Assembly (NCBI RefSeq): GCF_034119865.1
Contig: NZ_CP139421.1
Location: 1,302,001 to 1,366,000 of the forward strand
Direction: 5' to 3'
Length of the DNA stretch: 64,000 nucleotides
From: Algoriphagus sp. NG3
GTDB taxonomy: Bacteria > Bacteroidota > Bacteroidia > Cytophagales > Cyclobacteriaceae
The notes beneath the pieces were generated by a model. The model ran no database searches, was not told the origin of the DNA, and saw only the letters and a list, made by a program, of their open reading frames with translations. Below, piece after piece: positions 23,368-34,582 of this stretch (its first letter is position 1; every line of letters begins with the position of its first letter). A program made the translations under genes and the position numbers.

Positions 23368-25302
23368 ATGAAAATTAGCATAAGCAAACCCATACTTGTA
23401 ATTGGATTTACAATTTTATTATTGACAGGCTGTTCCGGGATTTTGGATGAACAACCCCGTAGCACCTTCGAGCCCAGTTTCTTCAAAACTGAAAATGGAG
23501 TATTGGGTGGACTGACCGGGATGTATGCACATTTGAGATACATCTATGGGCAGGCGTATTATTACAATACTACGCTAACGGGAACGGATGAAGCCACCTA
23601 CGCACAGAGTGCTGACCAGAACTTCCAGGTGATGGACATTTCCGGCCAGGGTGAAATCACCTCTACCAGTAGTAGGGCAGATGCACTTTGGGGGATAGCT
23701 TTCACCAATATCAATACGGCAAGCGGTATTATTGAGAATGCCGCTGAAGTAGGTATTTCGGATGCATTGATAGCTGAAGCAAGGTTTTTCCGTGCATTTG
23801 ATTATTTCCTTTTAGTCCAGACTTTCGGTGGAGTGCCATTGGATCTTGGTGCCGGTGATTTGGTGTTCAACTCTAACCCGGTAAGGGTATCCACCAGGAA
23901 TACCGTACCTGAGGTATATACCAAAGGGATTTTCCCAGATTTGGTTCAGGCGGTAAATGATCTTCCTATGAATCCACGTCTTACCGGTACAGCCACTAAG
24001 ACCCTCGCTAGATTGTACCTGGCTAAGGCATATCTTACCTATGCCTGGTGGTTGGAAAACCCGAATAACATTCCTACCTATCCGGAAGCCAGCAGAATAG
24101 ACCCTGATGGACACGATCCACAATGGTATTTTCAGCAAGCGTATGATATCGCTATGGAAGCGATCAATGATCCGGGGCCTTTCGGATTACAGGAGACATT
24201 TTACGATGTAAACCTGGCACAAAATGACCGAAACAATGAAATACTGCTGTATGCTGACCGCACTGAGTTAAGTGAATTTTACAATGGAAGTAGTCTCACC
24301 TGGGGAAATGGCGGGGCACCGGACAACTTTGCTGTATGGATGATGACCTGGAATTACACGGTGATGCAGAGCAGTTCTTCGCCCAATTCCTGGTCTCCGG
24401 TGAATTCCGTTCAAAGAGACGCTGTGCAGTCACTAGGAAGGCCTTGGACGAGAATGGCTCCTACCATCGGTGCGATCACAAACACTTTTGCGGACAAAAG
24501 CAATGACTCCAGATACGATGGTACATTCACCACCACCTATCGTGGCAACTGGAATAAGGCAGGAATGAGCGGGCCATTATATAATGCTAACCTGCTTGAA
24601 ATCAACCCCGGAGATCCTGTACTTACCTTTTTGGATGAAGAGCCTGATCAGCCCATAGATTATTCCCTTCCTGTAAGCCAAGCAGCAAACATAGGAGCAG
24701 GGGTACTTCCCGGAAGATCTGACTTCGTGATTTCACCTTCTGGAATCAGCAGAATCGTCTATCCAGGGCTTTGGAAGCTTGGGGTTTATCGTACAGATAG
24801 TGGTTCGGGACTAGGTCAGCCAAATGCAGCGAGCACCAGGCCTTATAATATTGCTAAGTTTTCCGAGCTCTATCTTATTGCAGCTGAGGCTTCTGTCAAG
24901 GGTGCTGCAGGGGCTATGTCTGCACGGGATCTGGTAAATGTACTTCGTGCTAGAGCAGGTAAGTGGAGATGGGATAATAACGGGAATCAGGAAAGAATAG
25001 AGGATAATAGTGTTGAAATGATCTCTGCTACTCCAGCAGTAATTGATGTTAATTACATCCTAGCAGAGAGATCTAGGGAGTTTTATGGAGAAGGATACCG
25101 ATGGTATGATCTCATCAGGACACAGAAGTGGGAAGAATTAGCCTCTACTTACGAAATAGGTGGCTCCAATTATGGTGATCATACTCCTAGGACTATCACT
25201 CGGTCTATCCAGCCGTTCCACTACCTGAGACCAATTCCTCAGGGACAGATTGATTCTATGGAAGGGGATGTCTCCAATTACCAGAATCCAGGATACGATT
25301 GA
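23368..25302 (+). CDS. SusD/RagB-family substrate-binding lipoprotein
   Basis: A 644-residue surface lipoprotein that caps the SusC barrel. The signal ends in a lipobox, LLTGCSG (Cys about 22). The SusD N-terminal region has DEQPRSTFEPSFFKTENGVLGGLTGMY, and TPR-like helices follow (IAEARFFRAFDYFLLVQTFGGVP). The C-terminal SusD region has YNIAKFSELYLIAAEA, RDLVNVLRARAG, ILAERSREFYGEGYRWYDLIRT and HYLRPIPQGQID, all standard landmarks. Length is slightly above average for the family. It is cotranscribed with SusC, and a strong terminator follows. Confidence 0.95.
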   Translation: MKISISKPILVIGFTILLLTGCSGILDEQPRSTFEPSFFKTENGVLGGLTGMYAHLRYIYGQAYYYNTTLTGTDEATYAQSADQNFQVMDISGQGEITSTSSRADALWGIAFTNINTASGIIENAAEVGISDALIAEARFFRAFDYFLLVQTFGGVPLDLGAGDLVFNSNPVRVSTRNTVPEVYTKGIFPDLVQAVNDLPMNPRLTGTATKTLARLYLAKAYLTYAWWLENPNNIPTYPEASRIDPDGHDPQWYFQQAYDIAMEAINDPGPFGLQETFYDVNLAQNDRNNEILLYADRTELSEFYNGSSLTWGNGGAPDNFAVWMMTWNYTVMQSSSSPNSWSPVNSVQRDAVQSLGRPWTRMAPTIGAITNTFADKSNDSRYDGTFTTTYRGNWNKAGMSGPLYNANLLEINPGDPVLTFLDEEPDQPIDYSLPVSQAANIGAGVLPGRSDFVISPSGISRIVYPGLWKLGVYRTDSGSGLGQPNAASTRPYNIAKFSELYLIAAEASVKGAAGAMSARDLVNVLRARAGKWRWDNNGNQERIEDNSVEMISATPAVIDVNYILAERSREFYGEGYRWYDLIRTQKWEELASTYEIGGSNYGDHTPRTITRSIQPFHYLRPIPQGQIDSMEGDVSNYQNPGYD

Positions 25303-25327
25303 TTTTATAAAAGTCTTTACACTTTAG

Positions 25328-25361
25328 AAGCTGCCTCTCCTAGTAGGGGCAGCTTTTTTTG
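25328..25361 (+). terminator. Rho-independent terminator after susD
   Basis: AAGCTGCC (25328-25335) and GGCAGCTT (25348-25355) form an 8-bp stem, followed by seven or more T. It closes the SusC/SusD transcript. Confidence 0.85.
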
Positions 25362-25524
25362 TAAGTCTAAGATAGTTCCCACAGATAGGGCATGCTGAAA
25401 AACGCCAGTAATAAATCAAAAGCTATCATTTTGAATGATTAACCCTTTTTCATACCTAGGGGGTTTTTAAGCAAGAGCAAATTTATTGATGGGAATAGGC
25501 CTTTATCTAATATGTTCTTTCTTA

Positions 25525-26340
25525 TCAAAAAAAGAGTTCTTTGACTAAAATATAAGATCCCATCGCCAGGACAAACCAGCCAAAAGCAATTTTCAGCTTA
25601 CTGCCCTTTATTTTTTTAGAAAGAAATATCCCCAGCCAGATCCCTATCACTGCCAAACCGGTAAATAAAAACAGGAAAGACCAATCAATGGAGACTCCAC
25701 TGCTTACATATCCTGCAAAACCCAGCAGGGAATTAAAGGCAATAATAAACAGGGAGGTACCCACAGCCAGTTTCATAGGCATTTTGGCAAATATGACCAA
25801 AGTTGGTATAATAAGAAATCCCCCTCCGGCACCCACCAGTCCCGTCATTATTCCCACTCCTATACCCAATAAGAATATCATAGGATAGTTGAAATTTATT
25901 TGCGGAGTTTCGAGTAGGTCGTATTTACCGCAATCCACGCAGGGACGGATCATGGAAATGGAGGCAGCTATCATTACCACTGAAAATAGCACCATGAGAA
26001 AAATGGGTTTAGTAAATAAAAATCCGTCCACAGTGAATAAAACCTCAGGGATACTAGGAAGAATGAGTAGTCTTGCCAGATACAGTGTGGCTATCGAGGG
26101 GATTCCAAAAATCAACGAGGTCTTGAAGTCCACTCTTTTCTGGTAGATATTTTCTATTCCTCCTACAAGTGAGGTGCTGCCTACAATGAACAGCGAATAG
26201 GCAGTGGCGATGATTGGATCTATACTGAAAATGTACACCAGAATAGGCACAGCAAGGATAGACCCCCCACTTCCTATCAGACCAAGTGATGCCCCTACCA
26301 AGAGCGCCAGTATATATCCCAGCATTTCTATCCCCTGCAT
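25525..26340 (-). CDS. TauE/SafE-family sulfite or sulfonate exporter
   Basis: A 271-residue inner-membrane protein with about eight hydrophobic segments in two halves. Each half begins with the TauE signature: LVGASLGLIGSGGSILAVPILVY (about 8-30) and GIGVGIMTGLVGAGGGFLIIPTLV. A loop between the halves contains CVDCGK, a CxxC that many Bacteroidota homologues seem to have. Start: the ATG at 26340 (MQGIEMLGYI) is chosen; the longer frame from 26487 would add a Cys-rich hydrophilic stretch without support. Substrate is unknown (sulfite, sulfoacetate or other small organosulfur compounds in known relatives). The neighbouring membrane gene is on the same strand, 193 bases upstream. Confidence 0.85.
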   Translation of the reverse strand: MQGIEMLGYILALLVGASLGLIGSGGSILAVPILVYIFSIDPIIATAYSLFIVGSTSLVGGIENIYQKRVDFKTSLIFGIPSIATLYLARLLILPSIPEVLFTVDGFLFTKPIFLMVLFSVVMIAASISMIRPCVDCGKYDLLETPQINFNYPMIFLLGIGVGIMTGLVGAGGGFLIIPTLVIFAKMPMKLAVGTSLFIIAFNSLLGFAGYVSSGVSIDWSFLFLFTGLAVIGIWLGIFLSKKIKGSKLKIAFGWFVLAMGSYILVKELFF

Positions 26341-26533
26341 TGTTTGTATTGATTCTTGATTTCTGGACAAAGGTAAGCGTTCGTGCCTAGGAGCAAGGTA
26401 ACTTTGGTCACACTTGCAGACAGAGAACCCAAGAAGAATAAATGTTCCTTTTAAAGAGAAAGGGATCTGCAATCCTGATGTTCTCAAGAACGCAAACCCC
26501 TATCATTGTGATTTCGTCGGTGGTAGTGGAAGT

Positions 26534-26968
26534 CTATCCCAACCAGACAGACCAGGGTATTCTGCTAAGTATAAGTACAAGCCCGATGGCATACATCATA
26601 TAAATACTTCTGAATCTGGCACGTGAGGCTCCAGGTTTCTTGGCTTTAATGTATCCTATACTGATTAGGACTATCGCTATAATGTTGATCAAAGGATGCT
26701 CCAGTGCCATCAATCTGGCTGCAGGATCCGACATTGCCGAGCCGGATCTTAGCATTTCCAGTCCCAATGGGCTAAGGAAATAAAGAATCAAGCCCACCAA
26801 TAACTGGATATGGGAAAGAATAAAGGCTATCAACCCGATTTTTCTGTCTTTCTCTGTGAATTCCCTGTTGGAAAGTGATCCAATCAGCATGTAAATAATT
26901 ACCACTACCAGAGCAAGCAATGCCAGGTAAGCGATTCCTGAATGAAGATGTTGTATTCCTGTGTACAT
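26534..26968 (-). CDS. Four-helix membrane protein, cytochrome b-like
   Basis: A 144-residue inner-membrane protein with four hydrophobic segments (about 9-31, 45-65, 90-108, 122-140). His residues lie near helix ends (GIQHLHSG, LSHIQLLVGL, MALEHPLIN), a layout suggestive of heme or quinone contact, but no proven family motif is seen. Related Bacteroidota proteins are, from memory, sometimes mislabelled as ribosomal protein L27; nothing here resembles L27. The start ATG at 26968 gives MYTGIQHLHS. It is transcribed in the same direction as the TauE-type gene and may share its transcript. Function is unknown. Confidence 0.65.
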   Translation of the reverse strand: MYTGIQHLHSGIAYLALLALVVVIIYMLIGSLSNREFTEKDRKIGLIAFILSHIQLLVGLILYFLSPLGLEMLRSGSAMSDPAARLMALEHPLINIIAIVLISIGYIKAKKPGASRARFRSIYMMYAIGLVLILSRIPWSVWLG

Positions 26969-27105
26969 GATGTGTTTTTATTTGATAAACGAAAATAGGG
27001 CAAAAGACTTTAATTAGTGACTATAATCCCAAATTCTGCCAAGTTAAAGACTCATCGTCCTTTCCGGACAAAGGAACTTTTTGTGAATGCCTGTATTCGG
27101 ATGGT

Positions 27106-28287
27106 TTACTCTACAAAGAGAACCAGGCCTTTGAGGTATTCTGTTTCCGGATGGAAAATATTGACCGGGTGATCAGCTGGCTGGGTGACCTGATGAAGAA
27201 CTTTTACTTTTCTGCCACATTCAAGTGCTGCTGCCGTGACTGTATTTCGGAAAAGTGCTTTGTCTACCACCTGACTGCAGGAGAATGTAAATAGAATTCC
27301 GCCTGGTTTGATTTTCTTCAAAGCTTCTGCATTTAACCTTTTGTAAGCCTGGACGGCATTATGTCTCGCTTTGAGATTTTTGGCAAAAGCCGGAGGATCC
27401 AGTACGATCACATCATAGTCATCTCCGATCTCACGGATGTACTTGACCACATCGGCTACTTTCGATTCATGCTTTCCTTTGATCTCCGGATTGAGTTGCA
27501 CGTTTTCTTCTGTCAGCTCTATGGCTTTGGGAGAAATATCCACTGAATGCACCTCCGCGGCTCCTTCCATCAGTGCCAATACGGAAAAGCCACCTGAATA
27601 ACAGAACGTATTCAGGACTTTTTTACCCTTAGAGTAGGAGGCAAGCAGCTTTCTGTTTTCCCGCTGATCGATAAAGAAGCCTGTTTTCTGCCCCTTTTCC
27701 CAATCAATCTTATAAGTCGCCCCATACTCCTGCACCAAGTCGGTTTTTGGCTCACCGAGCACCCATTCATTGGAAGTGATGCCCAAATTCTTTGGCAAAG
27801 TCTCGGCGCTCTTATCGTAAACACCCGAGAGCTGATCTCCATAGGCCGCCTTAATAGCCTGCGCAATTTCCTTTAGATGAGCATGCATCCCTAATTGATG
27901 CGCCTGTATTACTGCCGTGCCATTGTAGTAGTCAACGATCAATCCGGGTAGAGAATCTCCTTCTCCATGGATCAACCGGTATACATTGGTTTCTTCATTG
28001 TCAGTAAGCCCCAGGCTTTTTCTTAAAGAAAGTGCCGAAGCAATTTTCTCATTCCAAAAATCCTGACCGATTTCCCGCTCCTCGAAGGAAATGATTCTAA
28101 CCATAATGGAGCCTTCGGCAAAATGGCCTATACCCAAAAACTCATCTTTGGAAGAGACAACGGCAACCAGTTGGCCATTTTTAAGATCCGGATCTTTTTG
28201 GAAAATTGCTCCGGAGAATACCCAATGATGTCTTCTTTTCAGAGAGATTTCTTTGCCGTGTTTGAGTATGATTTTAGGATAATTCAT
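27106..28287 (-). CDS. rlmI: 23S rRNA cytosine methyltransferase, RlmI-like
   Basis: A 393-residue SAM-dependent methyltransferase. The N-terminal PUA domain (about 1-75) has HHWVFSGAI and a LVAVVSSKDEFLGIGHF segment. The EEHMT-like linker is followed by the Rossmann methyltransferase domain with KVLNTFCYSGGFSVLALMEGA (SAM site, about 223-243), VHSVDISPKAIE and DVIVLDPPAFAK, the NPPY-like catalytic motif of m5C enzymes, plus FTFSCSQ with a catalytic Cys candidate. E. coli RlmI methylates C1962 of 23S rRNA. It overlaps the symporter gene upstream by 14 bases and is the last gene of a run that starts with the ABC-F gene. Confidence 0.88.
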   Translation of the reverse strand: MNYPKIILKHGKEISLKRRHHWVFSGAIFQKDPDLKNGQLVAVVSSKDEFLGIGHFAEGSIMVRIISFEEREIGQDFWNEKIASALSLRKSLGLTDNEETNVYRLIHGEGDSLPGLIVDYYNGTAVIQAHQLGMHAHLKEIAQAIKAAYGDQLSGVYDKSAETLPKNLGITSNEWVLGEPKTDLVQEYGATYKIDWEKGQKTGFFIDQRENRKLLASYSKGKKVLNTFCYSGGFSVLALMEGAAEVHSVDISPKAIELTEENVQLNPEIKGKHESKVADVVKYIREIGDDYDVIVLDPPAFAKNLKARHNAVQAYKRLNAEALKKIKPGGILFTFSCSQVVDKALFRNTVTAAALECGRKVKVLHQVTQPADHPVNIFHPETEYLKGLVLFVE

Positions 28288-29671
28288 GCGTAAATTCAGG
28301 TTTGTTCGGGAAAAGCAGGCTTCCTGCCATCATAGCGATGGCACTGGCGAGCAATCCGTAAAGGTGAGAAGAAATTTCGGGCTCAAACTTGTCAACGGTC
28401 AAATAGGTGAGCATCCCTATGATCATGGAGAGTACGGCGCCAGTCTTAGATGATTTGTTCCAATATAATCCTGTAGTAAGCGGAACAAAAAGAGAAACGA
28501 GCAAAAGAATGGATGCGCCTGCTACCAATTCATAAATGTTGGCATCCTGGAATGCCATCAGTACCGACACCAAGGCTACTGCAAGTACATTCACCCGTAA
28601 AATCCATAAGAGATGGGTATCAGCCAATTTTTGTTTGAAAAGCGGTTTAATGAGGTTTTCTGAAATCAAAGCAGCCGGAGCCAAGACGCCGGAGCTGGCA
28701 GTGCTCATAATTGCCGAGATCAAAGCCCCGAAAAATATGATCTGCACTGGCAATCCTCCATGTGCCAGTACCATGGAAGGCAGCAGCATTTGCTTATTAT
28801 CCAGATAAAGCTCGGGATATAATACTTTTGCTCCCAGAGCTATAAACAGCGGGAGCAATCCAAAGGTAAGGTAAAAAGCTCCTGCTAGATAAGTGGATTG
28901 CACTGCTACTTTCTCTGACTTGGAAGACATCACCCGCTGATAGATATCCTGGCTGGGAATGCTTCCCAAGCCAAGAATTACCCAGGCACCTAAGTAATTG
29001 ATCCAGGAATTGAGCCCGGGATCAGGAAAAAACTGAAAACTTTCCGGCGGAGCTGAATCAAATATGACTGAGATTCCTCCTGCTTCTTTTGTTACCAGAA
29101 CAGAAACTACTATTAAGCCCAGCACGATCATGATGGTCTGGATAAAATCTGTAATAGAAATCGCCCACATACCTCCCAAAAAAGTATAGATAACCACAAT
29201 CCCGGCAGAGATCAGGATCCCTGATGACAAACTCAAACCAGTGACAGTGCCTAATATCAGGCTTAAGGCCACCAATTGGGCCGCCACGTAGCCGAAGAAT
29301 ACCGGCACCATGAATACAGTAGAAAGAAATTCCACTTTATCTCCGTAGATTCTTTTGAAAACATCCCCAATGGTAAGCACTCCCATTTTGTACATGGGAC
29401 GGAGATAAAACATTCCAAAAAGTATCAGGCAAAGTGCTCCACCAAATGGATCTTCTATTACTCCCTGAAGACCTTCATCAAGATATACTGAAGATGCTCC
29501 AAAGATCGTCTCGGATCCAAACCAGGTGGCAAATAAAGCAGAGGCTGAAAGAAATAAAGGGAGCGAACGACCCGCTAATACGAAGTCTTTCGATCCCTTT
29601 ACAAATTTGGAAGCCCAAGCTCCTACTGCGATAGTACCCGCCAAGTATATGATTATTGCAGTGAGTAGCAA
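28274..29671 (-). CDS. Sodium:solute symporter (SSS family)
   Basis: A 465-residue inner-membrane symporter with about 13 hydrophobic segments. It has the LeuT-like SSS pattern: DFVLAGRSLPLFLSASALFATWFGSE near residues 30-55, then GALCLILFGMFYLRP, and IYTFLGGMWAISITDFIQTIMI (about 162-183), the family signature around helix 5-6. Later segments include SIPSQDIYQRVMSSKSEK. Substrate cannot be read from the sequence; relatives carry proline, sugars, organic acids or monocarboxylates. It lies 10 bases after the ABC-F gene and overlaps rlmI by 14 bases. Confidence 0.9.
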   Translation of the reverse strand: MLLTAIIIYLAGTIAVGAWASKFVKGSKDFVLAGRSLPLFLSASALFATWFGSETIFGASSVYLDEGLQGVIEDPFGGALCLILFGMFYLRPMYKMGVLTIGDVFKRIYGDKVEFLSTVFMVPVFFGYVAAQLVALSLILGTVTGLSLSSGILISAGIVVIYTFLGGMWAISITDFIQTIMIVLGLIVVSVLVTKEAGGISVIFDSAPPESFQFFPDPGLNSWINYLGAWVILGLGSIPSQDIYQRVMSSKSEKVAVQSTYLAGAFYLTFGLLPLFIALGAKVLYPELYLDNKQMLLPSMVLAHGGLPVQIIFFGALISAIMSTASSGVLAPAALISENLIKPLFKQKLADTHLLWILRVNVLAVALVSVLMAFQDANIYELVAGASILLLVSLFVPLTTGLYWNKSSKTGAVLSMIIGMLTYLTVDKFEPEISSHLYGLLASAIAMMAGSLLFPNKPEFTHELS

Positions 29672-29681
29672 TTACCCAAAT

Positions 29682-31869
<2,188 letters not shown>

Positions 31870-33294
31870 ATGCATAACTGGCTCTTATTACTTTCGTTTT
31901 CCGCATTGTTAGTGGGAGCCTTTTTATTAAGAAAGTTGTGGCTAGGAGCATTTTTGGGGTCTATCATCCTGGTAATCGGAAAATTACTTTTTACTGAGGG
32001 TGAAATTTTGCTGCCCTTGGCCAATGGAGCTATTATTTCAGTGGAACTGATTTTACTTCTCTTTGGAGCATACTTCTTCTACAATACACTGTCTTCCCAA
32101 AATCACTTTGGAGACTTCATAAAATCAAGTTCTGCTTTTTCTTCCCGGCTAACAGTAGCAATCATGTTATGCTGGTTTCTGGGGAGCTTTATGGAAGGAA
32201 TTGCAGGTTTTGGGATCCCAGCTATGCTCATAGCTCCACTAATGCTCGCTGTAGGGTACCGACCGCTCACAAGTGTTGTTCTTCCCTTGGCTGCAGATAC
32301 CACGGCTGTGACTTTTGGTGCATTGGGTACACCATTCAAAGTAGGGTTGGATATTTATTCCAGTAGTCCAGAGGTGCAGCTTTCGGTATTCATAAATTTA
32401 TTGCCTGCACTTCTCGTTCCCTTAGGATTGGCTTGGCTGTACAGCCAGACAGAGCAGAAAAAGATTGCATGGAAAAATGAATGGAGAATGTTACTACTGG
32501 CCGGAATTTGCTTTGCAGTTCCCTATGGGATTGTTGGGTTTTTCAGCGTAGAATATCCCTCAGTTGCAGCAGGATTGATAGGAATGATTCCGTTTGTGTG
32601 GTTTTCTGTTCCGAAAAGAGAAAGGCCTCCAAGCGGGGTTTGGCTGACTACCTTCTATCCTTATCTGATATTTGTAGCTTTGCTACTTTCAGCAAAGTAT
32701 ATGTTTGGAAGCGTTGAAGTTTCCCTGGGCGAAAATAGTAAGGCGATATCACTGTATCAACCTGGCCTGATCTTTATTGCTGCTGCATTGATATATTTAT
32801 TAACTGTTTCCCAAAAGCATTTTTTTGCTTATTCAATTAAACAGGCGAAAGGAACAATTTCACGTCTTATTTTGCCCATTTTTACCATACTTTTTCTTGT
32901 TCTATTTGCCCAGCTTCTTCGTCAAAGTCTGGCCTGGTCTGCTGAACAGCTATTTGCAGAAGCTTCTGCTATAACATCACTGGTTGTTGTGCCTATGGCC
33001 GGCATTTTAGGGTGTTTTACTGCTGGCAGTGCGACGATGAGTGTGTTGTTGTTCAGCGGTTCGGTAATGACCCTTTTTCCGACAGGAGATCCTTTATACC
33101 TGAGAATATCCTTATTGGTCACAGGCGCAGCTATAGGAAATGCGGTATCCTTTCAAAACATTGTAATGGTGCAGTCGGTAGTCACCCAGCCGGTCAGTAC
33201 ATCCGAAGTGCTCTTAAAAAACCTGAAATTTTTGCTTATCTATCTTGCAGTGGTGTTTATTGAGGGAGTGGTAATTTCTTATCTGTTTACTTAG
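31870..33294 (+). CDS. L-lactate permease family transporter
   Basis: A 474-residue inner-membrane protein with about 13 hydrophobic segments. The family hallmark EGIAGFGIPAMLIAPLMLAVGY is near residues 111-132, and a second conserved segment is LPLAADTTAVTFGALGTPFKVG (about 141-162). The C-terminal half has the mirrored LGCFTAGSATMSVLLFSG and AIGNAVSFQNIVMVQSVV motifs. LctP/GlcA relatives carry lactate or glycolate with protons; it is slightly shorter than the E. coli protein (about 550). It begins at the ATG at 31870, ten bases before which the region is AT-rich. The WG-repeat gene follows after 10 bases on the same strand, so both may be cotranscribed. Confidence 0.85.
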   Translation: MHNWLLLLSFSALLVGAFLLRKLWLGAFLGSIILVIGKLLFTEGEILLPLANGAIISVELILLLFGAYFFYNTLSSQNHFGDFIKSSSAFSSRLTVAIMLCWFLGSFMEGIAGFGIPAMLIAPLMLAVGYRPLTSVVLPLAADTTAVTFGALGTPFKVGLDIYSSSPEVQLSVFINLLPALLVPLGLAWLYSQTEQKKIAWKNEWRMLLLAGICFAVPYGIVGFFSVEYPSVAAGLIGMIPFVWFSVPKRERPPSGVWLTTFYPYLIFVALLLSAKYMFGSVEVSLGENSKAISLYQPGLIFIAAALIYLLTVSQKHFFAYSIKQAKGTISRLILPIFTILFLVLFAQLLRQSLAWSAEQLFAEASAITSLVVVPMAGILGCFTAGSATMSVLLFSGSVMTLFPTGDPLYLRISLLVTGAAIGNAVSFQNIVMVQSVVTQPVSTSEVLLKNLKFLLIYLAVVFIEGVVISYLFT

Positions 33295-33304
33295 GAGGGT
33301 TTAT

Positions 33305-34402
33305 ATGAGGACTTTGGCAATAACGTACATTCTACTTCTAGTTGGGACTAGCTCATATGCTCAGCAGGCAGGCTATTGGACAAGCTTTTGGGACGATACG
33401 GAAGAAAATTTTGGTTTCAGGGACGAAAACGGGCAAATCGTAATCCAGCCCAAATTCGGTTTTTTCTCTTTTGTCAACAGGCTCGACCATGTGTTTATTG
33501 CTTCCGAATTCAATGATGGGAGTCTCGATACTTATTATTTGACGAAATCAGGAAAGGAGTTTGCAAGGGATAGTATCTATTCTTTTGACAATACTCCTGA
33601 TTGTGAAAGCGAAGGCTTTATTAGGTTCAGAGACCGTAAAACAGATAAAGTCGGGATGTTTGACAGAAATGGTACAGTTGTAATTCCCGCTGTTTACGAC
33701 GACCTGTCCCAAGTGAAGAATGGGCTGGTCACGGCACTGAAAGACAAAGAGAAAAAATGTTGGGATGAGCATTCAGGATGTGAACATTTTAGTTGGACAG
33801 GAGGCAAAACAATGCTGATCGACACAACTAACAGCGTGATGATCGAGAATTTTACCGAAACCTTATACCTTGACCTGTGTTCCCACCTGCAGGGGGACTT
33901 GTTGGACGAAAAACCCAACAGAGAATATTTTCAGGGTGTGGATGGAAAAATTCACTCATTTATCAATTATGAATCAGATTTTTACCTCTGGTTAAATCAA
34001 GCCATACTTGACGACTTTACTTTAGATAATCTTCAAGCGGGTACGGCAGATAACCTGGTTTTTTGGAAAGAGGGGGAAGGCTGGGTTAGCAGACCAAGGG
34101 AAAGCATACTCAAAAAGAACTTTCTCCTCATTCAAGACGCACTCGCTCTAAGACAAATTCAAAATCAGGATTTCTTTATATCTATTCAAGGTCTTAATCG
34201 ATACATATTCGAGACAGAAGATTATGATAGTTATTTCAATAACTGTGGTCAAGCACTCAGTGAAAAACACCCTGTAATGGCGGTGATAATCAGCCACCAA
34301 ACCGGAGATTACTTTTATCAGGATCATTTTGACTTTCTCAAAACTGATGATGGGTACAAATTAATAAGTATGGCAATAAGAAGCGGGACTATCAATGATT
34401 AG
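33305..34402 (+). CDS. Exported WG-repeat protein
   Basis: A 365-residue exported protein: signal peptide MRTLAITYILLLVGTSSYAQQ, then WG-like repeats, for example FGFRDENGQIVIQPKFGFFS (about 36-55) and VGMFDRNGTVVIPAVYDDLS (about 118-137). These are the G-F/M-x-(D/N)-x-x-G-x-x-V-I-P pattern of WG domains. The second half is a mixed alpha/beta region with a Cys pair (CWDEHSGCEHF) and no recognised fold. Function is unknown; WG proteins are often cell-envelope or interaction modules. It starts 10 bases after the lactate-permease gene. Confidence 0.78.
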   Translation: MRTLAITYILLLVGTSSYAQQAGYWTSFWDDTEENFGFRDENGQIVIQPKFGFFSFVNRLDHVFIASEFNDGSLDTYYLTKSGKEFARDSIYSFDNTPDCESEGFIRFRDRKTDKVGMFDRNGTVVIPAVYDDLSQVKNGLVTALKDKEKKCWDEHSGCEHFSWTGGKTMLIDTTNSVMIENFTETLYLDLCSHLQGDLLDEKPNREYFQGVDGKIHSFINYESDFYLWLNQAILDDFTLDNLQAGTADNLVFWKEGEGWVSRPRESILKKNFLLIQDALALRQIQNQDFFISIQGLNRYIFETEDYDSYFNNCGQALSEKHPVMAVIISHQTGDYFYQDHFDFLKTDDGYKLISMAIRSGTIND

Positions 34403-34582
34403 AGAAGGAGTACAGTAGGAGTAAAAGATGAGTTTCCACTTTTCGGAAACGCAAGCTCTGTAGATCGTTTTCTTTACAGTAATTATCTAAAACCAAGGCA
34501 CTGAGCCTAACAAATCTTATAGCATTATATTCAGGGTATACTTAATTTATGAACGCATGAATCTTTATGGAATTACGATACA

